From assembly GCA_041744735.1 (NCBI GenBank), contig JBGTKH010000532.1, forward strand, positions 1 to 23,037: 23,037 nt of DNA, in the 5' to 3' direction. A program made the position numbers and the translations under genes. The notes beneath the pieces were generated by a model that worked only from the letters and a program-made list of their open reading frames with translations, was not told the DNA's origin and searched no databases. The number at the start of each line of letters is the position of its first letter. Within the stretch, counting starts at the first letter, position 1. Below are positions 14,602 through 21,196 of the stretch, in pieces. This DNA is from JBGTKH01 sp041744735 (GTDB lineage: Bacteria > Planctomycetota > Planctomycetia > Pirellulales > Pirellulaceae).

Positions 14602-15803
14602 TACTGTACCGGCTTGGTACCACGTCCGCTATCACCGCCGAAGTAGGTTTTCAGCTTTAGAAAATGCTTTTCGTAGAGGTGCCAACTGACCAGCGCGGCC
14701 AGCCATGTGGCGGTGAACATCAGGGCGATGTACGTGAGCCGACCCCAGAGGGCTGAGCCGAGTGCCAGCGTCAAACTCTCCGCAGTGAACAGCGCAGCCA
14801 GCAGGGGAATGAGCGGATATTGGAAGACGTACATGGCGTAGCTGTACTTGCCCAAGTGCTGCAGCACGCGGCTGTTCCAGAATCCCTCGGACCAGCTTGC
14901 CGGTTTCGCGGTGATCGCCAGCACAATCAACGCGCCGAAGAATGCGGCGTACAGGGTCGTCGGCACGGTCAGCAGACGCCGCTGCAAGATGATTTCCGGC
15001 AGCAGCAACAGGCCGGTCAACCACACCGCGCGGCGGGCCAGCGGCACGAGTTTCGTCATCCCCTGCGGGCCGCGCGCGGCAAGTGCGATCCATGCGCCGA
15101 TCAGCAGTGCGTCCAAACGAAACAGGGTGAAGACTTCCGCCGCCGCGCTGTTGCCGCCCGCCGCCAACCACGCCACTCGGCTTACCGCCGACGTAACAGC
15201 GAGCACAACCGTAACGCGAATCGCCATCCGCCGCGAACAGCAGTAGATCACCAGCGGCCACAGCAAGTAAAAATGTTCCTCGACAGCCAACGACCAGAAG
15301 TGATCGAAGCAGCCCAGGTTCCATTGGCCGGTGCCGGCGATCAACAGGTTCGCCCCGTACGTCCACAGCCACGCTTGATGATTAGTCGCCTGCGACCATG
15401 GTGACGGGCCGTTCCAAAGCGCCGGAAGCACAAAGAAGGAGAGGAACAACACGCCGTAGTACAACGGAAAGATCCGCAAAACCCGCCGCATGTAAAAGTC
15501 CCGAAAGAAGTGCCGCTGGTGTTTTGTGTCGTACAGAATCCCCGTGATCAAGAAACCCGATAACACAAAGAACAGGTCCACGCCGCGCATGCCAAGATTC
15601 AATGCGGGGAAGATGAATTGACCGGCGAGCGATGCGTCGTCGGGGCCGCCGCGGAAGCGATACAGTGTCACGATCAGGATGGCGAGTCCCCGCACTGCGT
15701 CCAGAGCCGGGAGATGGCGGCGCGGAAGCAGGTCGAGCGGCGATTCGGTCGCCGCCGGCCTTATGACGGGCTCGACGTTTGGCGGAGAAACGGCAGTTGA
15801 CAT
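14601..15803 (-). CDS. acyltransferase 3 family membrane protein (OafA/YrhL-like)
   Basis: A 400-residue protein of the acyltransferase 3 family, integral membrane enzymes that add acetyl or other acyl groups to sugars of surface polysaccharides and similar targets. After a cytoplasmic N-terminus it has RRHLPALDAVRGLAILIVTL (the catalytic region; the family's usual His follows ALDAVRG, here replaced by YRF), GVDLFFVLSGFLITGIL, DFYMRRVLRIFPLYY (the R.xR.xRI.P.Y motif) and FDHFWSLAVEEHFYLLWPLV, all family hallmarks, and about ten helices. The position usually holding His in ILxVxxxH is read as LIVTLYRFRGG, worth checking. The stop overlaps the DUF167 start by one base (TAGTG). Confidence 0.92.
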   Translation of the reverse strand: MSTAVSPPNVEPVIRPAATESPLDLLPRRHLPALDAVRGLAILIVTLYRFRGGPDDASLAGQFIFPALNLGMRGVDLFFVLSGFLITGILYDTKHQRHFFRDFYMRRVLRIFPLYYGVLFLSFFVLPALWNGPSPWSQATNHQAWLWTYGANLLIAGTGQWNLGCFDHFWSLAVEEHFYLLWPLVIYCCSRRMAIRVTVVLAVTSAVSRVAWLAAGGNSAAAEVFTLFRLDALLIGAWIALAARGPQGMTKLVPLARRAVWLTGLLLLPEIILQRRLLTVPTTLYAAFFGALIVLAITAKPASWSEGFWNSRVLQHLGKYSYAMYVFQYPLIPLLAALFTAESLTLALGSALWGRLTYIALMFTATWLAALVSWHLYEKHFLKLKTYFGGDSGRGTKPVQ

Positions 15804-15865
15804 AACGCCCGCGTGACGAACAATGCTCGTGAACCTACCAACGAAACAATAGCTTGCACGGCCGT

Positions 15866-15946
15866 CGTTTAACCTGCAGCCGTAGGCGAGGATCGGGCTG
15901 CCTCTGGTCGCCTCAGACGGCCTCGCCTGCGGCTACGGGTTAAACG
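15866..15946. repeat. 81-base inverted repeat with 26-base arms
   Basis: The left arm starts CGTTTAACCTGCAGCCGTAG and the right arm ends in CTGCGGCTACGGGTTAAACG; the 26-base arms differ at three positions. An outer pair, GCACGGCCG near 15857 and CGGCCGTGC near 15964, extends the symmetry. It lies in the 198-base gap between the acyltransferase and the MFS remnant. No coding content. Confidence 0.8.
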
Positions 15947-16001
15947 AGTTATTTCCATTGATCCGGCCGTGCGGGCCGGCAGTACGCTGACAGGATGTTC
16001 G

Positions 16002-16291
16002 ATGCCAGACGACGCACCGCACGTGGCGGCAAATCCCGATCGGCGGCTGCCGCGCAACGTGAAGCTGTTGGGCTGGGCCAGTCTGCTGAACGACGTGGCT
16101 AGCGAGATGATCTTTCCGCTGTTGCCACAGTTTCTGATCGGTGTGCTGGGGGGAAATCGGATATTTTCGGAGTTCTCTACGAACAACTCGGCGCCCTATT
16201 CACCTTCGGCTGGGGCGCCGCCCTATCGCTCATCGCCTCTGTCGTGCTGCTGGCCATGCGACAAGAGCCAGCGCGAGAACGGTACTCGTAG
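16002..16291 (+). pseudogene. MFS transporter remnant with a large internal deletion
   Basis: The first part reads MPDDAPHVAANPDRRLPRNV then KLLGWASLLNDVASEMIFPL and LPQFLIGVLGG, a typical MFS start (cytoplasmic tail and first helix, with the N..SLLND..SEM motif). From about 16157 a different frame reads IFGVLYEQLGALFTFGWGAA followed by LSLIASVVLLAMRQEPARER and TAG, a typical MFS last loop and twelfth helix. About 300 residues between these parts are gone and the two are out of frame. The bases 16292-16418 after the stop encode no gene I recognise, though one frame stays open to 16407. Confidence 0.75.
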
Positions 16292-16418
16292 GGTGGTGGG
16301 AAGAAGAACTGCGGAAGTTCTTACAACGTCACCAACATGACGCCGATGCCTTCAGCAAACCGGTCGTGCTGAATCGCGTTTCGGTTGATTTGCAGAGCAA
16401 CAACTAGGCCCTGCGGTT

Positions 16419-16832
16419 TCACTTAACTTTGGTTACAGGTTGATCGGGATGAGCCGGATTAGGAACAAGGCGCTGGTTCGCACAATCGGCCATCAGGTCG
16501 AGTTTCTCGAGGACGGTCTGTCCGATGAGGACTTCGTCGCCGAGGACCAGCGCTTCTTCCATCGTGTCGCGCCCGAGAATTTCGAAGATGATCGGTTCGG
16601 TCACATCCACGGCCTCGTTGCGCCCGTCAGCGAATTGCGCCACACGCTTGCCGCGCGGCTGGGCTCCCAGCGACTGCAGAATCTGCACCGGGATCACACA
16701 GCGAACCGCGCCGGTATCGACCATCGCATCCACGTCGCAACGGCGGATTTCATCGTCGGTAAGCTGCCCGCGCCGCCACAGCGCTTCGTCAATCGCGTTC
16801 GTCAACTTGACCTTGGCACGAATTTCGCCCAT
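16419..16832 (-). CDS. retropepsin-like clan AA aspartic protease
   Basis: A 137-residue protein with the single-domain retropepsin pattern. It has VDAMVDTGAVRCVIPVQILQ with the catalytic DTGA at about residues 40-43, a middle stretch GKRVAQFADGRNEAVDVTEP and the second hallmark LGDEVLIGQTVLEKLDLMAD, corresponding to the ILG-type loop of retroviral proteases. Such small bacterial clan AA proteins are thought to work as dimers on unknown targets. The open frame extends to 16910, but ATG 16832 has GGAG ten bases upstream and gives the natural start MGEIRAKVKLTN. The small mobile element lies 84 bases upstream. No partner gene is evident. Confidence 0.82.
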   Translation of the reverse strand: MGEIRAKVKLTNAIDEALWRRGQLTDDEIRRCDVDAMVDTGAVRCVIPVQILQSLGAQPRGKRVAQFADGRNEAVDVTEPIIFEILGRDTMEEALVLGDEVLIGQTVLEKLDLMADCANQRLVPNPAHPDQPVTKVK

Positions 16833-16916
16833 GAGGTTTCTCCATCTCGGCGGGCAAGAATGCCCGCACGCATTGTACACCAGCGACCACGCAAGAGTGA
16901 ATGGCCGCAAACATCG

Positions 16917-16997
16917 GGTAGTGGTACAAGTTGCCGTAGCGGAAGTGGTGACACTTCCGAAGTCTCACGACTTCGGCTACCAAAATGTACCACTACC
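16917..16997 (-). mobile_element. small non-autonomous inverted-repeat element (family A), single copy
   Basis: Eighty-one bases with perfect 12-base ends GGTAGTGGTACA and TGTACCACTACC, flanked by AAACATCG on both sides (16909-16916 and 16998-17005). The interior holds the same two stem-loops as the copy at 14259, in the opposite orientation and with no base differences over 80 positions. It carries no gene. It defines the unit length of the family. It is inserted between the retropepsin-like gene and a Tat-signal remnant. Confidence 0.9.
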
Positions 16998-17020
16998 AAA
17001 CATCGGCGGGAGTATAAACC

Positions 17021-17140
17021 ATGAAGGTTTCACGACGTCAGTTCAAACTTGTGCCGCGGCCGGCGGCGGGTTGTTGGCTGCGGGGCCTCAGACTTGGGCG
17101 TTTGAGGCCGTGAGCGTCGAAAATCCGCTGGGCGCCTCTC
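17021..17140 (+). pseudogene. N-terminal remnant of a Tat-exported oxidoreductase-like gene
   Basis: ATG 17021 starts MKVSRRQF, a twin-arginine motif; the rest of the signal continues in another frame as QTCAAAGGGLLAAGPQTWAF then EAVSVENPLG. Joined, this makes a textbook Tat signal peptide with cleavage near TWAFEA, so one small indel near 17045 has broken the gene. The sequence after the signal recalls the start of large planctomycete molybdopterin oxidoreductases, from memory only. From about 17140 the frame becomes low-quality and the rest of the gene is missing. Confidence 0.55.
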
Positions 17141-17180
17141 GCTCCTTGCTCGAGCACTGTTCTTTATTTCCTCCCAATTC

Positions 17181-17438
17181 GTGCGTCCGCTCTTCGAGTC
17201 GCAACTGTTCCGCACCAACCAACAAATCATTTTCCGCTTTGAAATCGAGCAAGGCCCGAAGGTGGCGGAGATCGAAGTCACGATGCCCAACGGCCAGTTG
17301 AAGACGCAGGAAATCTTCAACGACACGATCATCGGCTACAACAAGTTCGACGAAGAGATCGTCCGCGCGACGGGACGCTGCGGATTCATGACGATTCGCG
17401 CGCTCAATGCTCCGGCGTTTCGAAACCGGGAGGCTTGA
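17181..17438 (+). CDS. hypothetical ORF, possibly the tail of a lost gene
   Basis: Eighty-five residues with a protein-like composition (LFRTNQQIIFRFEIEQGPKV, AEIEVTMPNGQLKTQEIFND, GYNKFDEEIVRATGRCGFMT), predicted to be mostly beta strands. The GTG at 17181 has no ribosome site, and the frame is open further upstream into LLARALFFISSQFVRPLFES, so this is more likely the 3' end of a gene whose 5' part was deleted, perhaps together with the Tat-signal remnant. The last 35 bases overlap the 3' end of the stress-protein gene on the other strand. I do not recognise a family. Confidence 0.45.
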   Translation: MRPLFESQLFRTNQQIIFRFEIEQGPKVAEIEVTMPNGQLKTQEIFNDTIIGYNKFDEEIVRATGRCGFMTIRALNAPAFRNREA

Positions 17439-18330
17439 CCGCCAGCACCGCACATTCCACGCGTTGCAGGACGGTTTCGGCCGTGCTGCCCATGACCATC
17501 CCCAACACGCCTGGGCGGGCGATCGTTCCCATCACGATCAGATCGATTCCTTTGTCTTTGACCAATTGCGGAATCACGTCGCCCGCATCGCCCTTCAGCA
17601 GCAGCACGTTTTCGTCGGCCGTGCTGAGCCCGAAGTCGGAGAGGAAGCGGTTGTAGTTCCGTTCGACTTCGGCACGTGCTGTCTCTTCTAAGTTTTGCAT
17701 CTCATCGTCGCTCATTCGGTAGTGCAGCACGTTCTCGCCATACAAACTCCAAGCGTGCGCCACGTGCAGCCGCGCCCCTTCGGATTTGCACAGCGATTGC
17801 GCCAACTCCAAGATCGTGCCATCGAGCTTTGGATGCTCGGTGCCATGCGGTATCGGATCGACGGCTGCCAGCACGTTCTCGCACCGTGTGCCTTCTTCGC
17901 TGTTGACGATCCACAGCGGGCAGGGGCATTTGCGCATCAATCGCAGCGACGTGTTGCCGAAAAATCCCGCGCTGCGGCTGGTCGGCCCCTTGGCTTCACG
18001 CATTACCAAATCGTGTCCGCCGCGCAGCACTTCGCGAACGATTTCCAGCGACGATTGGCCGTGCAGGACTGCCGTGACGACATCGATGCCGCGTTCGCGC
18101 AGCGGTGCAGCCAGCGACTCCAACACTTGCTGCTTCTCCACCGTGAGCAGTTCCTGGATATGCTCGTAGTCCGGCGTCACCAAACGCAGCGGCCACGCGA
18201 ATTCTTGCACCACGTCGACAATCTTCAGACTGGCCTCGTTGTGCTGGGCCATCAATGCCGCCCGTTCCAGAACTGGATGTGCCGGCGATCGCCCATCCAC
18301 GGAGACCAGGATTTTCTTGAAGCATTGCAT
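17404..18330 (-). CDS. tandem-domain universal stress protein
   Basis: A 308-residue cytoplasmic protein with two UspA domains. The first starts CFKKILVSVDGRSPAHPVLE and ends with CPCPLWIV near residue 142. The second starts CENVLAAVDPI near 150 and ends with VMGTIARPGVLGMVMGSTAE and VLQRVECAVLAVKPP. The second domain has the ATP-binding pattern G-2x-G-9x-G-S/T (in a form close to GTIARPGVLGMVMGST); the first has only FFGNTSLRLMRKC and probably does not bind nucleotide in the same way. This is the UspE-like layout. A strong ribosome site, GGAGGA, precedes the ATG. Such proteins help survival in stress and starvation. Confidence 0.92.
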   Translation of the reverse strand: MQCFKKILVSVDGRSPAHPVLERAALMAQHNEASLKIVDVVQEFAWPLRLVTPDYEHIQELLTVEKQQVLESLAAPLRERGIDVVTAVLHGQSSLEIVREVLRGGHDLVMREAKGPTSRSAGFFGNTSLRLMRKCPCPLWIVNSEEGTRCENVLAAVDPIPHGTEHPKLDGTILELAQSLCKSEGARLHVAHAWSLYGENVLHYRMSDDEMQNLEETARAEVERNYNRFLSDFGLSTADENVLLLKGDAGDVIPQLVKDKGIDLIVMGTIARPGVLGMVMGSTAETVLQRVECAVLAVKPPGFETPEH

Positions 18331-18402
18331 GAGGGCTCCTCCAAGTTTTCAATCTCTTCTTAGTTTACTTCGTATCATCTCCGTCGCCCACCACAAGCCT
18401 TT

Positions 18403-18511
18403 GGAGTGCGGCGACTCGTCGCCGCTTTAGGAATTTGAGACATCCCGCGATCGGACTTTTCCGCCCAAGAAGGTCCAAAAGTCCGAAAGCGGCGACGGGT
18501 CGCCGCACTCC
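18403..18511. repeat. inverted-repeat element, family B, copy 2
   Basis: About 109 bases. The left end GGAGTGCGGCGACTCGTCGC and the right end, read in reverse, GGAGTGCGGCGACCCGTCGC, continue in similarity for about 30 bases (through CGCTTT.GGA.TTT). Each arm is a hairpin (GCGGCGA/TCGCCGC). TTT before and AAA after extend the symmetry. The right end lies three bases from the stop codon of the ATP-grasp gene. Confidence 0.8.
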
Positions 18512-18514
18512 AAA

Positions 18515-19540
18515 TCATATTCGCCAGGCGGCCTTGTAGTTGCGGCCGAGATTGATGATCCGTTGCAACAGGTCGCTGTAACGCAGGCCGCTTTTTTCGG
18601 CCGATTCGGCCAAATCCTCGCCGAAAGACAGGTTCGGGTTTGGGTTGGCTTCCAGCACATAAGCCCGGCCGTCGTCGGCCAAGCGCAGGTCGATGCGTGC
18701 GTAGCCGCTCAGATAAAGGGCACGATACGTCCGCGTGCACTGCTTCAGGATGGCGGCCGCCGCGCCGGCGGGCAAATCCCCGGCCTCGCGCGTTTCCACG
18801 CCCAGCTTCTGTTGGTATTCGTAGTCCCACTTCACCTTGGCCGTGGCGATCAGCGGCACTTTGTCGCCGGACTTCGTGAACAGCAGTTCCCAAATCGGAA
18901 ACGTGCGCAGCCGCTGGTTGCCGATCATGCCGACGTAGAGCTCGCGGCCGTCGATGTACTGTTCGACCAGCGCGTCGGACTTGACTTGTTCGTAAATGAA
19001 TTCGACGCGGTCTTTCAGCTTGTCATCGCTGTGCACGATCGAAGCCTGCGAAATGCCCAGGGACGCCTCTTCGCTGGCCGATTTGACCAGCAGCGGATAA
19101 GTCAGCTTTTTGCTCGGCTTCACCTTTCGGCCGCGCGGATACACCACGAACTTCGGCGTCAGGATGCGATGGTACGCCAAAATCTGTTTGCATAACCCCT
19201 TGTCGTGCGCCAACATCAACCCGCGCGGATTGCAGCCCGTGTACGGCTGCCGCATGAGTTCCAGATAACTGACCACGTGCTGATCGTACACCGCGACGCC
19301 GTGAAACTCTTCGAGCAGATTGAACGCCACGTGCGGCTGAAACTCTTCGATCGCCACGCGAATCTTTCCCAAATCGTCCCACACCCCTAGCGGCCGCACG
19401 TCATGCCCCATCTCGCGCAGCGTCGCCACCACGTCAAACTCAGTCTTCCACTGCTGGATTTCCTTTTCCGAATAGCCTTCCAGACTTTCGGGAGGAACGA
19501 GGTCTTCATGGACCAGGACGAGTACGCGTGACTTTTTCAT
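18515..19540 (-). CDS. ATP-grasp ligase (D-Ala-D-Ala ligase-like)
   Basis: A 341-residue enzyme of the ATP-grasp fold, which activates a carboxylate as acyl-phosphate and joins it to an amine or similar group. Visible parts are an N-terminal Rossmann-like domain (VLVLVHEDLVPPESL, HVAFNLLEEFHG), YTGCNPRGLMLAHDKGLCKQ at about residues 100-119, YPLLVKSASEEASLGIS (nucleotide-binding Lys, 148-164), LVEQYIDGRELYVGMIGN, and the metal-site signature YVLEANPNPNLSFGEDLAES near 305. The layout is that of D-Ala-D-Ala ligase, but key dipeptide-site motifs differ, so the substrate is unknown. It is the last gene of a run with the DUF433 protein (43 bases) and the metallopeptidase. A repeat abuts its stop. 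Confidence 0.88.
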   Translation of the reverse strand: MKKSRVLVLVHEDLVPPESLEGYSEKEIQQWKTEFDVVATLREMGHDVRPLGVWDDLGKIRVAIEEFQPHVAFNLLEEFHGVAVYDQHVVSYLELMRQPYTGCNPRGLMLAHDKGLCKQILAYHRILTPKFVVYPRGRKVKPSKKLTYPLLVKSASEEASLGISQASIVHSDDKLKDRVEFIYEQVKSDALVEQYIDGRELYVGMIGNQRLRTFPIWELLFTKSGDKVPLIATAKVKWDYEYQQKLGVETREAGDLPAGAAAAILKQCTRTYRALYLSGYARIDLRLADDGRAYVLEANPNPNLSFGEDLAESAEKSGLRYSDLLQRIINLGRNYKAAWRI

Positions 19541-19583
19541 GGGAGACGTACATCCTCATCCGTGAAGAATTGGATAGGGGCCA

Positions 19584-19880
19584 TCAGGGCAATCCAAGGT
19601 TTGCGTGCTGAGCCTTGACGGACGCCTCGTCATCCGCCGTTAAGTCTGCTTCGATTTCGTCGATGTGGTCGTAGGCGTAAGCCAGCGCATCATGCACATC
19701 GGCTGGCTTGAGCGGTGCATATTGCTGGACGATCTCCTCGACGCTCATGCCTTGACGATAGCAGGTGAGGATTGTGGCGACCCGGATTCTCGTTCCGGCC
19801 TCGACAGGTTGCCCGCCGCATCGCTGCGAATCTCTTTCGACGTTACGGTAATCAAGTTTTCGCATCTCAGAGGTTGTCAT
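19584..19880 (-). CDS. DUF433 domain protein, antitoxin-like
   Basis: A 98-residue protein that matches DUF433: RCGGQPVEAGTRIRVATILT, YRQGMSVEEIVQQYAPLKPA, DVHDALAYAYDHIDEIEADL. The family has a winged-helix-like fold and is usually the antitoxin of a Mut7-C/DUF5615 PIN-like toxin that follows it. Here no such toxin gene is present; the next gene, 43 bases on, is the ATP-grasp enzyme. The frame runs upstream to 20282, but that part overlaps the metallopeptidase gene in another frame and is not real. ATG 19880 is taken; ATG 19865 is also possible. Neither has a clear ribosome site. Confidence 0.8.
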   Translation of the reverse strand: MTTSEMRKLDYRNVERDSQRCGGQPVEAGTRIRVATILTCYRQGMSVEEIVQQYAPLKPADVHDALAYAYDHIDEIEADLTADDEASVKAQHANLGLP

Positions 19881-19954
19881 GTTTGGACCGGCGGTACGCG
19901 CCCATGACCTGATTGTATCAATAACCCGTAGGCGAATCCAATTCCTGTAACTTA

Positions 19955-21016
19955 TCACAGCGCCACGCGATGAAATCCGCTGTGCAGGTAATTCATGGTC
20001 TGGACCGTGACCAGCACCAGGGCATCGCGGCGGGCTTGGCGGGCGGGGCGGTCCATGCGCAGGTTTAGTTCGCGGCAGCGGTCGATCATTTCGCCCAGCA
20101 CCTGGTCGATCGTGTATTGGTACTCGCCGGTCCAGTGGGCGACGGTCTTGCGCAAATCGGCGCGGATGCGGCGCAGGAAGGCGGCGGCCGAGGGGCGATT
20201 GGCGTACTGCTCGGCGTCGGAAAACAGTTTCCGTAAATCCTGATCGTAGAAGGTGGGATACTCGGTGCCGTACATTTCGCACTTCTCGTCGTAATGTTCG
20301 CCGAGCGTTTTACGCAGTTTGCGGACGGGATCGACGTGCTCGCGCGAGACAACTTTGGGCCGCTCGTCGCGAATCTCTGCCATCACCTCGGCGACGTACT
20401 CCAGCTTCTTGATCGCCGGCCAGCCTTCGTACGTCGTGCGCCAGCCGGATCGCGGCTTCAGCCACACGGCGAACGACTCCGCGAAGTCTTCGGCCGGATG
20501 AGCCTGAGCGTATGACGGCTCCAGATGCCGCACGTAACTTTTGCTGTACGGCTTGGGGCGGTAGTGCTTGGGGTACGCTTCGGTGTACTTGCCGAACAGT
20601 TCGCGATACTGCTTGCGATAGTGCAGCCGATACGCCGTGTCGATCGTGTGGCCCGTCTCGTGCCGCAGGATCTTCATACACCAATCTTCACTGCCCCCTT
20701 CGACCTCCAGCATTTTTTTCCGCTCGAGTCGCGCCAGCCGCGGGTGAGCGAGATAGAAAGGGATCGCGACACCCGGCACGCCGTCCGGCGAAAACCACTC
20801 GTCCGACAGCCAGAAATGCGGCCGGAACGAAATCCCGCGGTACTCCAGTTCTTCGTACAGCCGCTCGATCCGCTCTTCGATCACGGTGCCTTCGATCTTT
20901 AGCCCCAGATCGCACATCCGCAGCTTCAGCAATTCGTCCTCCGGCAAGTCGGCCCATTCGGGCTCGCCCCTGCGGCGGCGCGGCGCCGATTTCCGTACCT
21001 GACCATTCGTGTGCAT
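19955..21016 (-). CDS. putative zinc-dependent metallopeptidase (HExxH)
   Basis: A 353-residue protein with a gluzincin-like active site: WCMKILRHETGHTIDTAYRL holds HETGH at residues 119-123, and about 50 residues later HPAEDFAESFAVWLKPRSGW offers the third, acidic ligand. There is no signal peptide (the N-terminus, KSAPRRRRGEPEWADLPEDE, is basic and hydrophilic), so it is probably cytoplasmic. The long C-terminal half (RKLRKTLGEHYDEKCEMYGT, AAAFLRRIRADLRKTVAHWT) is helical. From memory it resembles a group of planctomycete 'putative zinc-binding metallopeptidases' often found beside ATP-grasp genes. Here it is first in the cluster with DUF433 (74 bases) and ATP-grasp. Substrate unknown. Confidence 0.8.
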   Translation of the reverse strand: MHTNGQVRKSAPRRRRGEPEWADLPEDELLKLRMCDLGLKIEGTVIEERIERLYEELEYRGISFRPHFWLSDEWFSPDGVPGVAIPFYLAHPRLARLERKKMLEVEGGSEDWCMKILRHETGHTIDTAYRLHYRKQYRELFGKYTEAYPKHYRPKPYSKSYVRHLEPSYAQAHPAEDFAESFAVWLKPRSGWRTTYEGWPAIKKLEYVAEVMAEIRDERPKVVSREHVDPVRKLRKTLGEHYDEKCEMYGTEYPTFYDQDLRKLFSDAEQYANRPSAAAFLRRIRADLRKTVAHWTGEYQYTIDQVLGEMIDRCRELNLRMDRPARQARRDALVLVTVQTMNYLHSGFHRVAL

Positions 21017-21123
21017 GATGGACTTTGCGATGAGCGGGAACGTGAAAAACCGGTTGAAACACCTTCCTAGATATCGACGATTCTACGGCAGAACGCCAGC
21101 CGAAGAAACCCCGCGCGGGCGGC

Positions 21124-21151
21124 TGCCGAGCGGATATCGTCTCGCTATACT
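21124..21151 (+). promoter_or_regulatory. possible promoter for the MORN/secretin-like gene
   Basis: TGCCGA, a 16-base spacer, then TATACT, about 45 bases before the ATG at 21197. The -10 is five of six; the -35 is poor. It would place the transcript start near the GTG at 21155, favouring the later ATG as the real start. The intergenic stretch 21017-21196 lies between divergent genes and shows nothing else. Confidence 0.3.
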
Positions 21152-21196
21152 CGTGTGATAGCTCAGGGACGCATTTCTACCCGGGCGAGCACAATC

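Noticed and set aside
16292..16407. Open frame WWEEELRKFLQRHQHDADAF as a gene
   Set aside because: No start codon of its own or ribosome site and only about 38 codons; it may be a relic but cannot be supported.
19881..20282. N-terminal extension of the DUF433 protein
   Set aside because: It overlaps the metallopeptidase gene in another frame and has Arg/Pro-rich shadow composition.
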